Position numbers and translations under genes: made by a program | In this document: positions 9,900-19,514 of the stretch, one piece after another | Numbering within the stretch: position 1 is the stretch's first letter | How the letters are laid out: each line of letters opens with the position of its first letter | The notes under the pieces: model-generated | What the model saw: the letters and a program-made list of their open reading frames with translations, nothing else | Databases searched by the model: none | Told to the model about the DNA's origin: nothing | From: Prochlorococcus sp. AG-402-L09 | GTDB taxonomy: Bacteria; Cyanobacteriota; Cyanobacteriia; PCC-6307; Cyanobiaceae | Assembly (NCBI GenBank): GCA_003216715.1 | Contig: QCIK01000007.1 | Location: forward strand, 1 to 64,000 | Direction of reading: 5' to 3' | Length of the DNA: 64,000 nucleotides

Positions 9900-10535
9900 C
9901 GAGTGATTCCTTCAGGAATGTGATCGAGGTTTGGGGGGCCTAATCTTGGAAAGACTAGGGTGAAATCTTTAGTAAGTAATTTTACTTATGAAGTGAAATT
10001 ACTTTGGTGAAAGATTTCAGGCATTCAAGACCTACCTTTGAAGTTACTTGAAAACCTATATAAGGGTTATGCGTTAAGCATAAAGTAGACAGTCAGTTAC
10101 TACGGAAGCATGTAACAAATGTTCTACACTTTTATTCTTAAGCTGTCATTGAATCCACGGTTTTTCTTAATTAGTAAATCTTTGCCTTTCGTGGAGTGCA
10201 GGCAAGAAAGTTTTTTAGGCCTAGGGGCTTTACTTCTTATAGATATTAATTAGGGAAAAAAGTTGTTATGTAAGGCTTTCTTGGCTTTGCAAAGTTTAAT
10301 TGGATGCTAATAGCTAGGTAAAAATACCATTGGTTTTCTTTTTAAGAGCTTTTAATTGATTTCAATAAATTTGTTGAAAGACTATTTCACGGTTTTTGCT
10401 TTTTGATTTTTACTAAAGCTTTCTTTAAGAGGCTACCTTATATAAATAAATAAAAAATTTATTTTATCTCTCGTTCTGGAAAAAACATTAGTAAAAACTC
10501 CAAAAAGGATTGCATTTGGATTTTCTTTAAGCACT
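9900..10535. other. psaA / cobJ divergent intergenic region
   Basis: This 636-base spacer is long for this compact genome. It holds the psaA leader hairpin (9961-10019), a small hairpin TTATGC-GTTAA-GCATAA (10068-10084) and a TTGCCT/AGGCAA inverted repeat around 10180-10207. A 44-codon plus-strand ORF at 10119-10253 has no family resemblance and I do not call it. The rest is A+T-rich promoter-like sequence, and a small RNA is possible. Confidence 0.5.
9961..10019 (-). promoter_or_regulatory. Long nested hairpin in the psaA 5' leader
   Basis: Two perfect inverted repeats are nested. The outer arm TGAAATCTTT (9961-9970) pairs with AAAGATTTCA (10010-10019). The inner arm AAGTAATTT (9974-9982) pairs with AAATTACTT (9996-10004). 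Together they form a 19-bp stem with a small asymmetric internal loop and a 13-base apical loop. It lies 62 bases upstream of the psaA start codon, most likely within the transcribed leader. A role in mRNA stability or translation is inferred. Confidence 0.6.
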
Positions 10536-12317
10536 TTGCCTTTGCTTGAGAGATTACAAGCAAGCAAACACGTAGATCAAATTTTTATATCTAATGGTTC
10601 ATCTCTTTCCTTAGAAAAAAAAATTGAAGGTTTAGTTGACTCCTCACCAATTGATTTTTTAAAAGATCATTGGCAGAACAATAATAAATTAATTTTTTTA
10701 GGTTCAATTGGCGCTGTAGTAAGGCTCATATCTCCTTTCGTTAGATCTAAAGAAAATGATCCAGCAATACTGGTAATGGATTCAAAAGCTAAAAATGTTA
10801 TTACTCTTTTAGGAGGCCATAAGCAAGGAGGAGATAGATTTGCTAGTGAATTAGCAGCTGCTTTAGAAGCAGAAGTAATTTGCACCTCAGATTCATTTAC
10901 AGAAAGAAGAATCCCGTTGGATTCTTTTGGTGAAGGATGGGGTTGGAAAAGAGGAGGAAAGAATGTCGATTGGCGAAAGTTAATGATTAGTCAGTCTAAA
11001 GAACAAAAAAATATTGTTTTTCAAGCCAAAGGATCAAAACTGTGGAAGAAATTAAAGGGTTGTTCCAATTTCTCTTTTTTAGAGAAAAATGATCCAATAT
11101 CTTTCAAAAATATCGACTTATACATAGGTCATGAAAATAGGAATATATGTTCATGGCATCCACCGACAATAATCATTGGAATTGGCTGTGAGAGAAATAC
11201 AGATGAAAAGGTCCTTCAAAGAGCAATTGATGAGTCTTTGAATCAAAATGGCTTGTCTATTCTTTCAATCTCTGGTTTAGCAACTATTGATCAAAAAAAT
11301 GATGAAATAGGTTTATTGAATTTGTCAAAAAAAAATGAATGGCCAATTTATTTTTTTAGTGCCCTTCAACTTTCACAAGTCAATGTGCCAACTCCTTCAA
11401 ATGTAGTTTTGAATGAAATGGGAACTGCCTCAGTAGCTGAAGCTGCGGCAATTTTGTTAGGAGGTCAGTCTGGAAGATTAATACAAGAAAAAAAAATCTA
11501 TTATTCCCACGAGGATGAGTTTGGTGCCGCAACAATTGCATTGGTCGAGTTATCAATTCCCTTTGCACCTCATAAAGGTGAATTGCATTTGATTGGCAGT
11601 GGACCTGGAGACCTGGAAATGCTTACCTCTGACTCACGTCGAGCTTTAACTAGATGCTCTGCTTGGATCGGTTATACCCCTTACTTAAATTATTTGGATT
11701 CAATTCGTCGTCCTGATCAGGTTCGTATTGATTCTGAATTAACTTTTGAAAAAGATCGATGTCAATACGCTCTTGATCTTGCAAAAGAGGGAGTAAAAGT
11801 TGCTCTTATTTCATCTGGCGACAGTGGAATTTATGGAATGGCAGGGTTGGCTCTTGAACTTTGGCTAAATGAAAAGATTGATTCAATGCCTTTATTTCAA
11901 GTGCATCCAGGCATTAGCTCTTTTCAGTTGGCTGCTGCAAAACTAGGAGCTCCTTTTATGCATGATTTTTGTTCGATCTCCTTAAGTGATCTTTTGACTC
12001 CGTGGGATCAAATTGAGAGGAGAATCAAAAGTGCAGCGATAGGTGACTTTGTTATTGCAATATTTAATCCAAAATCAAAAAGACGTGATTGGCAGTTAAA
12101 AAAGACAGTTGATTTGCTAATCGAATTTCGCAAACCTTGCACACCTGTTGCTATTGCTAGAGAGATTGGGAGGCCAGATGAAAGTATTGAAGTTCATACA
12201 CTCGAAACCTTGCCATTTGATAAGGTCGATATGCTTACGATTCTGGTTATTGGAAATAGTCAGAGTTTTATTAAAAAAAATAGATTTTTAACTCCAAGAG
12301 GCTATTTCTCTAATTAA
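10536..12317 (+). CDS. cobJ: CbiG-CobJ fusion: cobalt-precorrin-5A hydrolase-like / precorrin-3B C17-methyltransferase
   Basis: Residues ~1-340 are CbiG-like, with LLGGHKQGGDRFASELA and the CbiG C domain IIIGIGCERNTDEKVLQRAI (~212-230) through NEMGTASVAEAAAIL. Residues ~348-593 are the SAM-dependent tetrapyrrole methylase CobJ/CbiH (HLIGSGPGDLEMLT, LISSGDSGIYGMAGL). The fusion does ring contraction-stage steps of cobalamin synthesis; picocyanobacteria make pseudocobalamin. The start given is a TTG. The frame continues upstream without a stop and encodes VKTPKRIAFGFSLSTLPLLE, which looks like the true start of a CbiG domain. The real start is therefore probably 15-25 codons upstream at a rare codon (CTG 10476 or ATT 10461). 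Confidence 0.9.
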   Translation: MPLLERLQASKHVDQIFISNGSSLSLEKKIEGLVDSSPIDFLKDHWQNNNKLIFLGSIGAVVRLISPFVRSKENDPAILVMDSKAKNVITLLGGHKQGGDRFASELAAALEAEVICTSDSFTERRIPLDSFGEGWGWKRGGKNVDWRKLMISQSKEQKNIVFQAKGSKLWKKLKGCSNFSFLEKNDPISFKNIDLYIGHENRNICSWHPPTIIIGIGCERNTDEKVLQRAIDESLNQNGLSILSISGLATIDQKNDEIGLLNLSKKNEWPIYFFSALQLSQVNVPTPSNVVLNEMGTASVAEAAAILLGGQSGRLIQEKKIYYSHEDEFGAATIALVELSIPFAPHKGELHLIGSGPGDLEMLTSDSRRALTRCSAWIGYTPYLNYLDSIRRPDQVRIDSELTFEKDRCQYALDLAKEGVKVALISSGDSGIYGMAGLALELWLNEKIDSMPLFQVHPGISSFQLAAAKLGAPFMHDFCSISLSDLLTPWDQIERRIKSAAIGDFVIAIFNPKSKRRDWQLKKTVDLLIEFRKPCTPVAIAREIGRPDESIEVHTLETLPFDKVDMLTILVIGNSQSFIKKNRFLTPRGYFSN

Positions 12318-12453
12318 TTTTTTTTGATTACTACGAACGAAAAAATCGAATACTTATTTTTAAGCTTGTTTTTTGTTATCAAATTGAGAAGAAGTTAAAA
12401 AATCAAGTCAATCTGTAAATTCTTTCTAGAGTTAGTTTGTTATTAAAAGAGCT

Positions 12454-13323
12454 TTGCTTAAACCAGACTGGTTACGTGTTAAGGCACCACAGCAAGAGAG
12501 GATTGGCAATGTTGCTGATCTATTAGTTGATTTAAAACTCAATACAGTTTGTCAGGAAGCAAGTTGTCCAAATATTGGAGAATGTTTTGCAGGAGGAACT
12601 GCTACTTTTTTAATAATGGGACCTGCCTGCACTCGGAAATGCCCTTATTGCGATATTTCATTTGATAATTCGAAAAGGCTATTAGACCCATCAGAACCTG
12701 ATCGTTTAGGTGAAGCTGTTTACAGGATGGGCTTAACTCATGTCGTTATAACTTCCGTCAATCGTGATGATTTAGAAGATGGTGGCGCTAGTCAATTTTT
12801 GAAATGTATTAAGGCTGTTCAAAGCAGATCACCTTTTACTTCTATTGAGGTTTTGATTCCAGATCTTTGCGGTAATTGGGATGCTTTGAAAGTTATTTTG
12901 GATGCCGCTCCAAATGTACTAAATCACAATATCGAAACTGTTCCAAGGCTATATCCAAGAGTCAGACCTCAAGGAAAATATGAAAGGTCTTTGGAATTAT
13001 TAAAAAGAGTTCGTGAAGGTTGGCCAAGAGTTTATACGAAATCTGGCTTAATGGCTGGATTAGGTGAAACAGATGAAGAGATTTTGACTGTTCTTTCTGA
13101 TCTGCATCTAAATAAAGTTGATATAGTAACTATTGGCCAATATTTATCACCAGGACCAAAACATTTACCTGTTAATCGATTTGTATCTCCTTCTCAATTT
13201 GATAGTTACCGTATTGAGGGAGAAAATAAATTAGGATTTTTGCAGGTCATTAGTTCACCATTAACCAGAAGTAGTTATCACGCAGGAGAAGTTAAAAAAT
13301 TAATGATTTCTCATCCAAGATGA
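12454..13323 (+). CDS. lipA: Lipoyl synthase
   Basis: The 289-residue radical SAM enzyme inserts two sulfurs into octanoyl groups on carrier proteins such as pyruvate dehydrogenase E2. The auxiliary cluster motif is [12 protein letters not shown] (~residues 28-39). The radical SAM motif is [12 protein letters not shown] (~residues 55-66). The C-terminal RSSYHAGE is diagnostic. The start is TTG 12454; an in-frame TAG at 12433 limits any upstream extension to about six codons. The 3' end overlaps the convergent YciI-like gene by 13 bases. Cyanobacteria often have two lipA copies, and which one this is cannot be told here. Confidence 0.95.
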   Translation: MLKPDWLRVKAPQQERIGNVADLLVDLKLNTVCQEASCPNIGECFAGGTATFLIMGPACTRKCPYCDISFDNSKRLLDPSEPDRLGEAVYRMGLTHVVITSVNRDDLEDGGASQFLKCIKAVQSRSPFTSIEVLIPDLCGNWDALKVILDAAPNVLNHNIETVPRLYPRVRPQGKYERSLELLKRVREGWPRVYTKSGLMAGLGETDEEILTVLSDLHLNKVDIVTIGQYLSPGPKHLPVNRFVSPSQFDSYRIEGENKLGFLQVISSPLTRSSYHAGEVKKLMISHPR

Positions 13324-13637
13324 TTTGAAAACATTGGTTGACTTCCATCAATTGATATCCATTCATGAAGATCCCAGATAACTAAATTGTTTTTAATCAT
13401 GGGATCATTTTCTATGATCTTTTTTGCTGTTAAATAATCCTTCGCCTCAAGAATTAATAAACCTCCACCGCCTGGCATATTTTTTTCATTTGTTAAATAT
13501 CCACTATGGATGTAATGACCGGAGTTACTAATATTTCTAACCCATTCTTTATGCATTAATAAGAATTTTTTCCTTTCAATATTAGATAATTCTAAGGTTT
13601 TGTCTTTAAACTTCTCTGTCTTAATAAATATAGGCAT
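13311..13637 (-). CDS. YciI-like protein (YCII-related domain)
   Basis: I place the start at ATG 13637 ([10 protein letters not shown]). The longer frame would run into the gltB coding end and adds only a basic tail. The resulting 108 residues match the small ferredoxin-like alpha/beta YciI fold: MHKEWV with a candidate active-site His, [20 protein letters not shown], and [17 protein letters not shown]. The biochemical role of this family is poorly known. It lies 10 bases after gltB on the same strand, so it may be cotranscribed with it. Confidence 0.75.
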   Translation of the reverse strand: MPIFIKTEKFKDKTLELSNIERKKFLLMHKEWVRNISNSGHYIHSGYLTNEKNMPGGGGLLILEAKDYLTAKKIIENDPMIKNNLVIWDLHEWISIDGSQPMFSNHLG

Positions 13638-13647
13638 TCTTGTATGT

Positions 13648-16600
13648 CTATATTGTCGCTTTCTCAAGCGCTTCCTCAATACCTAATTTATTCTTTTCGC
13701 TTGGAGGAACTACAATCTTAAATACCTTTTTCCACGAAGACCAGTCTGAAAGAATCTTTTGCGCTAAAGGACTTTTCGTTTTCTGATGATATTCAATAAT
13801 TAAGTCATTTAAGAATTGTTCTTGGTTAGTTGCAGTTAGGTGATGTACCTCAACAATTTCTTTATTCATTCTTAAGTCAAGTTCATTTTTTTTGTCAAGA
13901 ATAAAAGCCATGCCTCCAGTCATTCCTGCGCCGATGTTTCTTCCAGTTTTTCCAAGCACAACAACTACTCCTCCAGTCATATATTCGCAACAATGGTCTC
14001 CTGCTCCTTCAATAACAGCATGAGCTCCACTATTTCGAACACCAAAACGTTCACCGGCTATTCCAAGGGCAAATAATTTTCCACCAGTTGCTCCATATAG
14101 ACATGTGTTCCCAAGTATTACCTGAGTGTTAGATGTGTCATTAATAACTCCAGGAACAATCGTAATGCATCCTCCGTTAATACCTTTCCCTACATAATCA
14201 TTAGCTTCTCCAATCAAAGATATATTCATTCCTTTTAAAATAAATGCACCAAAACTTTGGCCAGCTGAACCTTTAAAGATCAAATTTAAATTCCCATTAA
14301 AACCTTTATTGCCATATTTTTTAGCTATTTCTCCAGAGATTCGTGCACAAACACTTCTATCTGTATTAACAATTGGAATTTCTTTAGTTATGCTTCCTTG
14401 AGCTTGAATTGCATTAGAAAATTCTTCATCCTTCAGCAGGGCATTTTCAAGAACTTCTCCATTGCTATGAGCTTTGATTTCGTGGTTTAACCATGAACGA
14501 TCTGTTGAGTTGCCTATAGGTTTGAGAAGGCTAGATAGGTCAACTTCTTTTGTTTTTGCTAAGTCTAGATTTCGTGGGATTAATAGATCTATTCTTCCAA
14601 TAAGATCCTCGAATTTTGCTACTCCAACTTGACTCATCAATTGTCTGACTTCCTCAGCTACGAAGATAAAAAAGTTAACGACATGTTCAGGTAATCCTGG
14701 GAATCTTTTTCTTAAGCCTTCTTGCTGAGTTGCCACACCGACCGGACATTTGTTTGTATGGCAAATCCTCGCCATTATGCAACCTTCGGCAATCATTGCG
14801 ACTGTTCCAAAACCATATTCTTCTGCTCCAAGTAAAGCTGCAATCAGTACATCCCACCCTGTCTTGAGACCTCCATCTGCTCTTAATAAAACCCTTTCGC
14901 GAAGACCATTTTCTAATAAAGAGCGATGAACTTCCGTTAATCCTAGTTCCCATGGCAAACCAGCATGTTTAATTGAACTAAGTGGAGATGCACCTGTCCC
15001 TCCATCATGCCCTGAAATTTGGATGACATCAGCATTGGCTTTGGCTACTCCCCCTGCAATTGTTCCAATCCCTATCTCAGCAACTAATTTCACACTAACT
15101 TTTGCAGTTGGATTTATTTGATGTAGGTCATGAATAAGTTGGGCAAGATCTTCTATAGAATAGATATCATGATGAGGAGGAGGAGAAATCAGAGCTACTC
15201 CAGGCTTGCTATTACGAAGCTTTGCAATATATTCATCAACTTTTGGCCCAGGCAGTTGTCCTCCTTCTCCAGGCTTTGCACCTTGAGCTACTTTAATTTC
15301 TAATTGCTTGCCGCTAGTTAAATATTCAGGGGTTACACCAAATCGGCCAGAGGCAATTTGTTTAATTGCGGAACATGCTGTATCTCCATTTAAAAGTCCT
15401 TTGAGATTAGGTAATGTTTTTGATTGATTATTTTCATCAACATCCTCTAGGACATTGAATCTCGCAGGATCCTCTCCTCCTTCACCACTATTACTTTTGC
15501 CTCCAATCCTATTCATTGCTATTGCAAGAACTTCATGTGCTTCCCTAGATAGGGCACCTAGACTCATTCCGCCGGTGCAAAATCTTTGACAAATACTCTC
15601 AACACCCTCTATTTGCTCAATGGGTAAAGGCTGGGGAGCTGTTTTAAATGTAAGGAGATCTCTGAGGGTAGTCGCAGGGCGACTTTCTAGAAGTTTTTGA
15701 TAAGTTTTGAAGTGGTCATATCCAGGCCCAGCTTTCACGGCAGCATGAAGAATTTTTGACATTTCTGGATTATTTAAATGAAATTCTCCATTATTTCGAT
15801 ATTGAACAAATCCATTAAAATCAAGTTTTTTTTGCTCGAGTTCTGGGAAAGCTTTTTTATGAAATGAAACTGTCTCGATTGATAATTCGCTTAAAGTTAG
15901 TCCTGCTATACGACTTGTTGTTCCCTTGAAAGCTAAATCAATTAAATCTGCACCGATACCTACAGCTTCAAATATTTGTGCTCCGTGATAACTGGCTAAT
16001 ACAGAGATTCCTATTTTCGAAAGTATTTTTCTTAATCCATCTTCCATTGCTTTCTTAACATTATCTTGAGCAATCTCTATAGATAAATTAGATAACTTCC
16101 CACCGGAAATGAGTTTTTGAGTTTTAGGTAATTGCCACCAATGGCGAGTAGTTTCCCATGTCAACCAAGGACAAATTGCACTTGCTCCAAATCCAATCAG
16201 ACAAGCTATGTGATGAGTACTCCAGCATTGAGCAGTATCTACAATTATCGAAGTTTTTAGTCTTAGTCCTTTTCTAAGTAAGTGATGATGAACTGCACCA
16301 ACAGCAAGAAGAGGTGGAATATAGGAATTTTCTCGATTAATACCTCTATCAGTAATGATTAGTATTTCTCCACCTTTAATTACACTATTTTCTGCTTCCT
16401 GGCATAGATTTTTGAGACCTTTTTCTAGGTTAATTTTATCATCATTAATAGGAATTAAAGTCGATATCTGACTGCATGAAAGTTCTGATTTTGTTATTGA
16501 ATTTAATTCTTTTTCATTAAGTATTGGTGATTTAATATGAATTAGTCTTGCAGACTCTGCGTTAGGTCTTAACGGTGCTTTTCTAACCCCAAGATTCATC

Positions 16601-18237
16601 TCTAAGCTAGTGACTAGCTTTTCTCTAAGAGGATCAATTGGTGGATTGGTAACTTGTGCAAATCTCTGTTTGAAATAGTCGTAAAGAATATGTGATTTAT
16701 TAGAAAGTATTGCTAGTGGTATATCGTCTCCCATGCAATAAGTTGGTTCTTTTGCATTTGCTGCCATGCTATTAATTATGTAATCAAAATCTTCTGCACT
16801 AAAGCCAAATGCAATTTGTTGCTGAAGCAATTTTTGCTTATCAAATTTATTATTGATTTCCCAACTTTGGTTATTAAGGTTTATACGATTTGCTTTTAAC
16901 CAATCTAAGTATGGGTATCTATTTGCTGACTCTTCTTTAACATCCCAGTTTCGTAAAATTCTCTTACTTTCTAAATCTACCGCAAGCATTTGACCAGGAC
17001 CTAGACGACCTTTTTCTTGGATTAGATCTTCTTCTAATTCAACAACACCTGTTTCAGATCCCATAACAACATATCCATTTTTAGTGATGCAATAGCGAGC
17101 TGGTCTTAAACCATTTCTATCAAGAGTTGCGCCTATGTTTCTTCCGTCAGTAAAGACTATTAAAGCTGGCCCATCCCAAGGCTCTTGGGTTCCTGCAGCA
17201 TATTCATAAAAAGCAGTTATTTCAGGTTTATTTATTAATTCTGGTTGGTCTCTAAAAGCTTCGGGAATAAGTGTTAATAAACTATCAGTTATAGGCCTTC
17301 CACTTCGAACTAATAGTTCAAGGTTTAAATCAAGATTTGCTGAATCACTATACAAATTATTGACTATTGGTTTTAGATCATTTGCATTGTCTTTCCATAC
17401 TGAACTTATATCGGTTTCTGTTGCTTTAGCCCAGTTTATATTTCCTAGTAATGTATTTATTTCTCCATTATGACCTAAAAGTCTCATTGGTTGAGCTAAA
17501 GGCCATTTAGGTAATGTATTTGTACTAAATCTTCTATGGTAAACCGCATATGAAACTTCAAATCTATCGTCCTTTAAATCATTATAAAAAGGAGCCAATA
17601 TTTCAGATCTAACCATTCCTTTATAAACAATAGTTTTGCAACTCAAAGAGCAAATATAGAGACCTAATTCATCTTCTTTTAATTCTATATTTGCTCGATT
17701 AGATATCCTTTGCCTCAATCTGAAAAGTAAAGCCTCAAGGTTGATTTCTTTATCCTTAACATTAACTATCCATTGTGTAATAAAGGGTTCATTTTCCCGT
17801 GCAAGTTTGCCTAAAACTTCTTCATTAACAGGAACATCTCTCCACCCTTCTGAGGTTAACCCTACCAACTCAGCTTCCTGCTCACATATCTTCTTCGCTA
17901 TTTCTCTATTCTTCGAGTCTTTAGGCATGAAGATCATACCTATTCCTGATAATTGGGGATCGCATTGTTTAGCCGTGCCCCAAACTTGCCTTAAATATGA
18001 CCATGGAATTTCACATAAAATCCCAGCACCATCACCTGAGTCGCCATCTCCGCCGCATCCACCTCTGTGCTCCATGCAGCTAAGACCACGTAATGCCTGA
18101 GATAAGACCCAATGATTTCGGTTGCCTTCAACGCTAGCTATAAAGCCAACTCCACAAGAATCTTTTTCCCCAGAAAAGGCATCTGGATTGGTGCTATCGC
18201 AGTAGGGCCAATTTGATCTTGAGGGTCGTTGATGCAT
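13648..18237 (-). CDS. gltB: Ferredoxin-dependent glutamate synthase
   Basis: The 1529-residue protein makes two glutamates from 2-oxoglutarate and glutamine using reduced ferredoxin, the second step of cyanobacterial ammonium assimilation. The N-terminal Ntn amidotransferase nucleophile is Cys28 in DSCGVGFIAS, so a ~27-residue propeptide should be removed. The FMN/synthase domain contains GEGGEDPARF and the 3Fe-4S ligands in CIMARICHTNKCPVG (C-x5-C-x4-C). The C-terminal GXGXG beta-helix follows (AGQSFGAFILKG, GGVVVVLGKTGRNIGAGMTG). The length and absence of a small-subunit gene fit the ferredoxin (glsF) type. It is divergent from rpsL. Confidence 0.95.
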   Translation of the reverse strand: MHQRPSRSNWPYCDSTNPDAFSGEKDSCGVGFIASVEGNRNHWVLSQALRGLSCMEHRGGCGGDGDSGDGAGILCEIPWSYLRQVWGTAKQCDPQLSGIGMIFMPKDSKNREIAKKICEQEAELVGLTSEGWRDVPVNEEVLGKLARENEPFITQWIVNVKDKEINLEALLFRLRQRISNRANIELKEDELGLYICSLSCKTIVYKGMVRSEILAPFYNDLKDDRFEVSYAVYHRRFSTNTLPKWPLAQPMRLLGHNGEINTLLGNINWAKATETDISSVWKDNANDLKPIVNNLYSDSANLDLNLELLVRSGRPITDSLLTLIPEAFRDQPELINKPEITAFYEYAAGTQEPWDGPALIVFTDGRNIGATLDRNGLRPARYCITKNGYVVMGSETGVVELEEDLIQEKGRLGPGQMLAVDLESKRILRNWDVKEESANRYPYLDWLKANRINLNNQSWEINNKFDKQKLLQQQIAFGFSAEDFDYIINSMAANAKEPTYCMGDDIPLAILSNKSHILYDYFKQRFAQVTNPPIDPLREKLVTSLEMNLGVRKAPLRPNAESARLIHIKSPILNEKELNSITKSELSCSQISTLIPINDDKINLEKGLKNLCQEAENSVIKGGEILIITDRGINRENSYIPPLLAVGAVHHHLLRKGLRLKTSIIVDTAQCWSTHHIACLIGFGASAICPWLTWETTRHWWQLPKTQKLISGGKLSNLSIEIAQDNVKKAMEDGLRKILSKIGISVLASYHGAQIFEAVGIGADLIDLAFKGTTSRIAGLTLSELSIETVSFHKKAFPELEQKKLDFNGFVQYRNNGEFHLNNPEMSKILHAAVKAGPGYDHFKTYQKLLESRPATTLRDLLTFKTAPQPLPIEQIEGVESICQRFCTGGMSLGALSREAHEVLAIAMNRIGGKSNSGEGGEDPARFNVLEDVDENNQSKTLPNLKGLLNGDTACSAIKQIASGRFGVTPEYLTSGKQLEIKVAQGAKPGEGGQLPGPKVDEYIAKLRNSKPGVALISPPPHHDIYSIEDLAQLIHDLHQINPTAKVSVKLVAEIGIGTIAGGVAKANADVIQISGHDGGTGASPLSSIKHAGLPWELGLTEVHRSLLENGLRERVLLRADGGLKTGWDVLIAALLGAEEYGFGTVAMIAEGCIMARICHTNKCPVGVATQQEGLRKRFPGLPEHVVNFFIFVAEEVRQLMSQVGVAKFEDLIGRIDLLIPRNLDLAKTKEVDLSSLLKPIGNSTDRSWLNHEIKAHSNGEVLENALLKDEEFSNAIQAQGSITKEIPIVNTDRSVCARISGEIAKKYGNKGFNGNLNLIFKGSAGQSFGAFILKGMNISLIGEANDYVGKGINGGCITIVPGVINDTSNTQVILGNTCLYGATGGKLFALGIAGERFGVRNSGAHAVIEGAGDHCCEYMTGGVVVVLGKTGRNIGAGMTGGMAFILDKKNELDLRMNKEIVEVHHLTATNQEQFLNDLIIEYHQKTKSPLAQKILSDWSSWKKVFKIVVPPSEKNKLGIEEALEKATI

Positions 18238-18515
18238 GTTTTTAACTTACTATTTTTTCTTTTCTTACAAAAGTGCTATCGACAAAAGCTTGAAAAAGCT
18301 GATGAGAATAATTTGATAGATCCTAGGGTTACATCTTAAACATTTTTGTCTACTAAGAAGTTTTTTATTCAATACTTTCTTGAAAATATTTGTACTTATG
18401 CTTAAACCTGAATAAAAAAAATATTAATTGAAAAAAAAACTATGAATTTGGGTGGTTGACCAAGTAATCTGATGAATTGTTGAATCTGGTCGAACTTAGA
18501 CCAAATATTAAATTA

Positions 18516-18890
18516 ATGCCAACCATTCAACAGTTGATAAGAAGAGAGCGAAAGACTCTTAAAACAAAGACAAAATCTCCTGCTTTGCGAGGTTGCCCAG
18601 AAAGGAGAGGAGTCTGTACAAGGGTTTATACCTCAACTCCCAAAAAACCTAATTCGGCTCTTAGGAAAGTAGCTCGTGTCAGATTGACTTCAGGTTTTGA
18701 GGTTACTGCATACATTGGTGGTATTGGTCACAACCTTCAAGAACACTCTGTCGTTTTGCTCAGAGGTGGAAGAGTTAAAGATCTACCAGGAGTTAGATAT
18801 CATATAGTCAGAGGAACTCTTGATACCGCTGGGGTGAAAGATCGTAGACAGTCAAGATCAAAATATGGAGCTAAATCTCCTAAAGAATAA
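18516..18890 (+). CDS. rpsL: 30S ribosomal protein S12
   Basis: I take ATG 18516 ([20 protein letters not shown]), giving the standard 124 residues; the 13 residues upstream in the open frame are not S12-like. The decoding-centre loops [17 protein letters not shown] and GVRYHIVRG are intact. Lys43 in TPKKPNS is wild type for streptomycin sensitivity. It is the first gene of the str operon. Confidence 0.97.
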   Translation: MPTIQQLIRRERKTLKTKTKSPALRGCPERRGVCTRVYTSTPKKPNSALRKVARVRLTSGFEVTAYIGGIGHNLQEHSVVLLRGGRVKDLPGVRYHIVRGTLDTAGVKDRRQSRSKYGAKSPKE

Positions 18891-18938
18891 AAATTTAGTT
18901 TAATTTATTGAATTTCCCACCTTATAAAATTTAATTTC

Positions 18939-19409
18939 ATGTCAAGAAGAAACGCAGCAGAAAAAAGACCTGTTCTCCCAGATCCTCAGTTCAATAATCG
19001 CTTGGCGAGTATGATGGTTCATCGCTTGATGAAGCATGGCAAGAAATCAACAGCTCAAAAAATTCTTTCTGATGCGTTTGGTTTGATTAACGAACGAACT
19101 GGTTCAGATCCGATTGAGTTATTCGAAACTGCTGTGAAAAATGTCACACCTCTTGTTGAAGTTAGAGCAAGAAGAGTAGGTGGAGCAACATATCAGGTCC
19201 CAATGGAGGTTCGCCAAGAAAGAGGGATTGCAATGGCACTCAGATGGTTAGTAAATTTCTCAAGATCAAGAAATGGTAGAAGCATGTCTCAAAAACTTGC
19301 TGGGGAGCTTATGGATGCAGCCAATGAAGCCGGAAATGCAGTGAGGAAGAGGGAAGAGACCCATAAGATGGCCGAAGCAAATAAAGCTTTTGCTCACTAT
19401 CGTTATTGA
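18939..19409 (+). CDS. rpsG: 30S ribosomal protein S7
   Basis: The 156-residue protein matches S7 from end to end ([51 protein letters not shown]). It nucleates assembly of the 30S head and contacts E-site tRNA. It lies 48 bases after rpsL and 105 bases before fusA in the str operon. Confidence 0.97.
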   Translation: MSRRNAAEKRPVLPDPQFNNRLASMMVHRLMKHGKKSTAQKILSDAFGLINERTGSDPIELFETAVKNVTPLVEVRARRVGGATYQVPMEVRQERGIAMALRWLVNFSRSRNGRSMSQKLAGELMDAANEAGNAVRKREETHKMAEANKAFAHYRY

Positions 19410-19514
19410 TTTAGGTCAAATTTTTCTATTTAAATCCTCAAAATATTTCTTTTTTAGCATGCTGAGTTGTAGAGTCCATGCGCATTTTAAAGCCCTTTAG
19501 TCGGAGTATTTTCT

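Noticed and set aside
10119-10253. 44-codon ORF in the psaA-cobJ spacer
   Set aside because: It overlaps inverted repeats, has no family resemblance and its composition is not convincingly coding.
14687-14953. Second minus-strand ORF inside gltB
   Set aside because: It is an out-of-frame shadow within an intact 1529-codon gene.
18238-18515. Glutamine riboswitch upstream of gltB
   Set aside because: The leader is A+T-rich and I could not find the glnA RNA core sequences on the minus strand.
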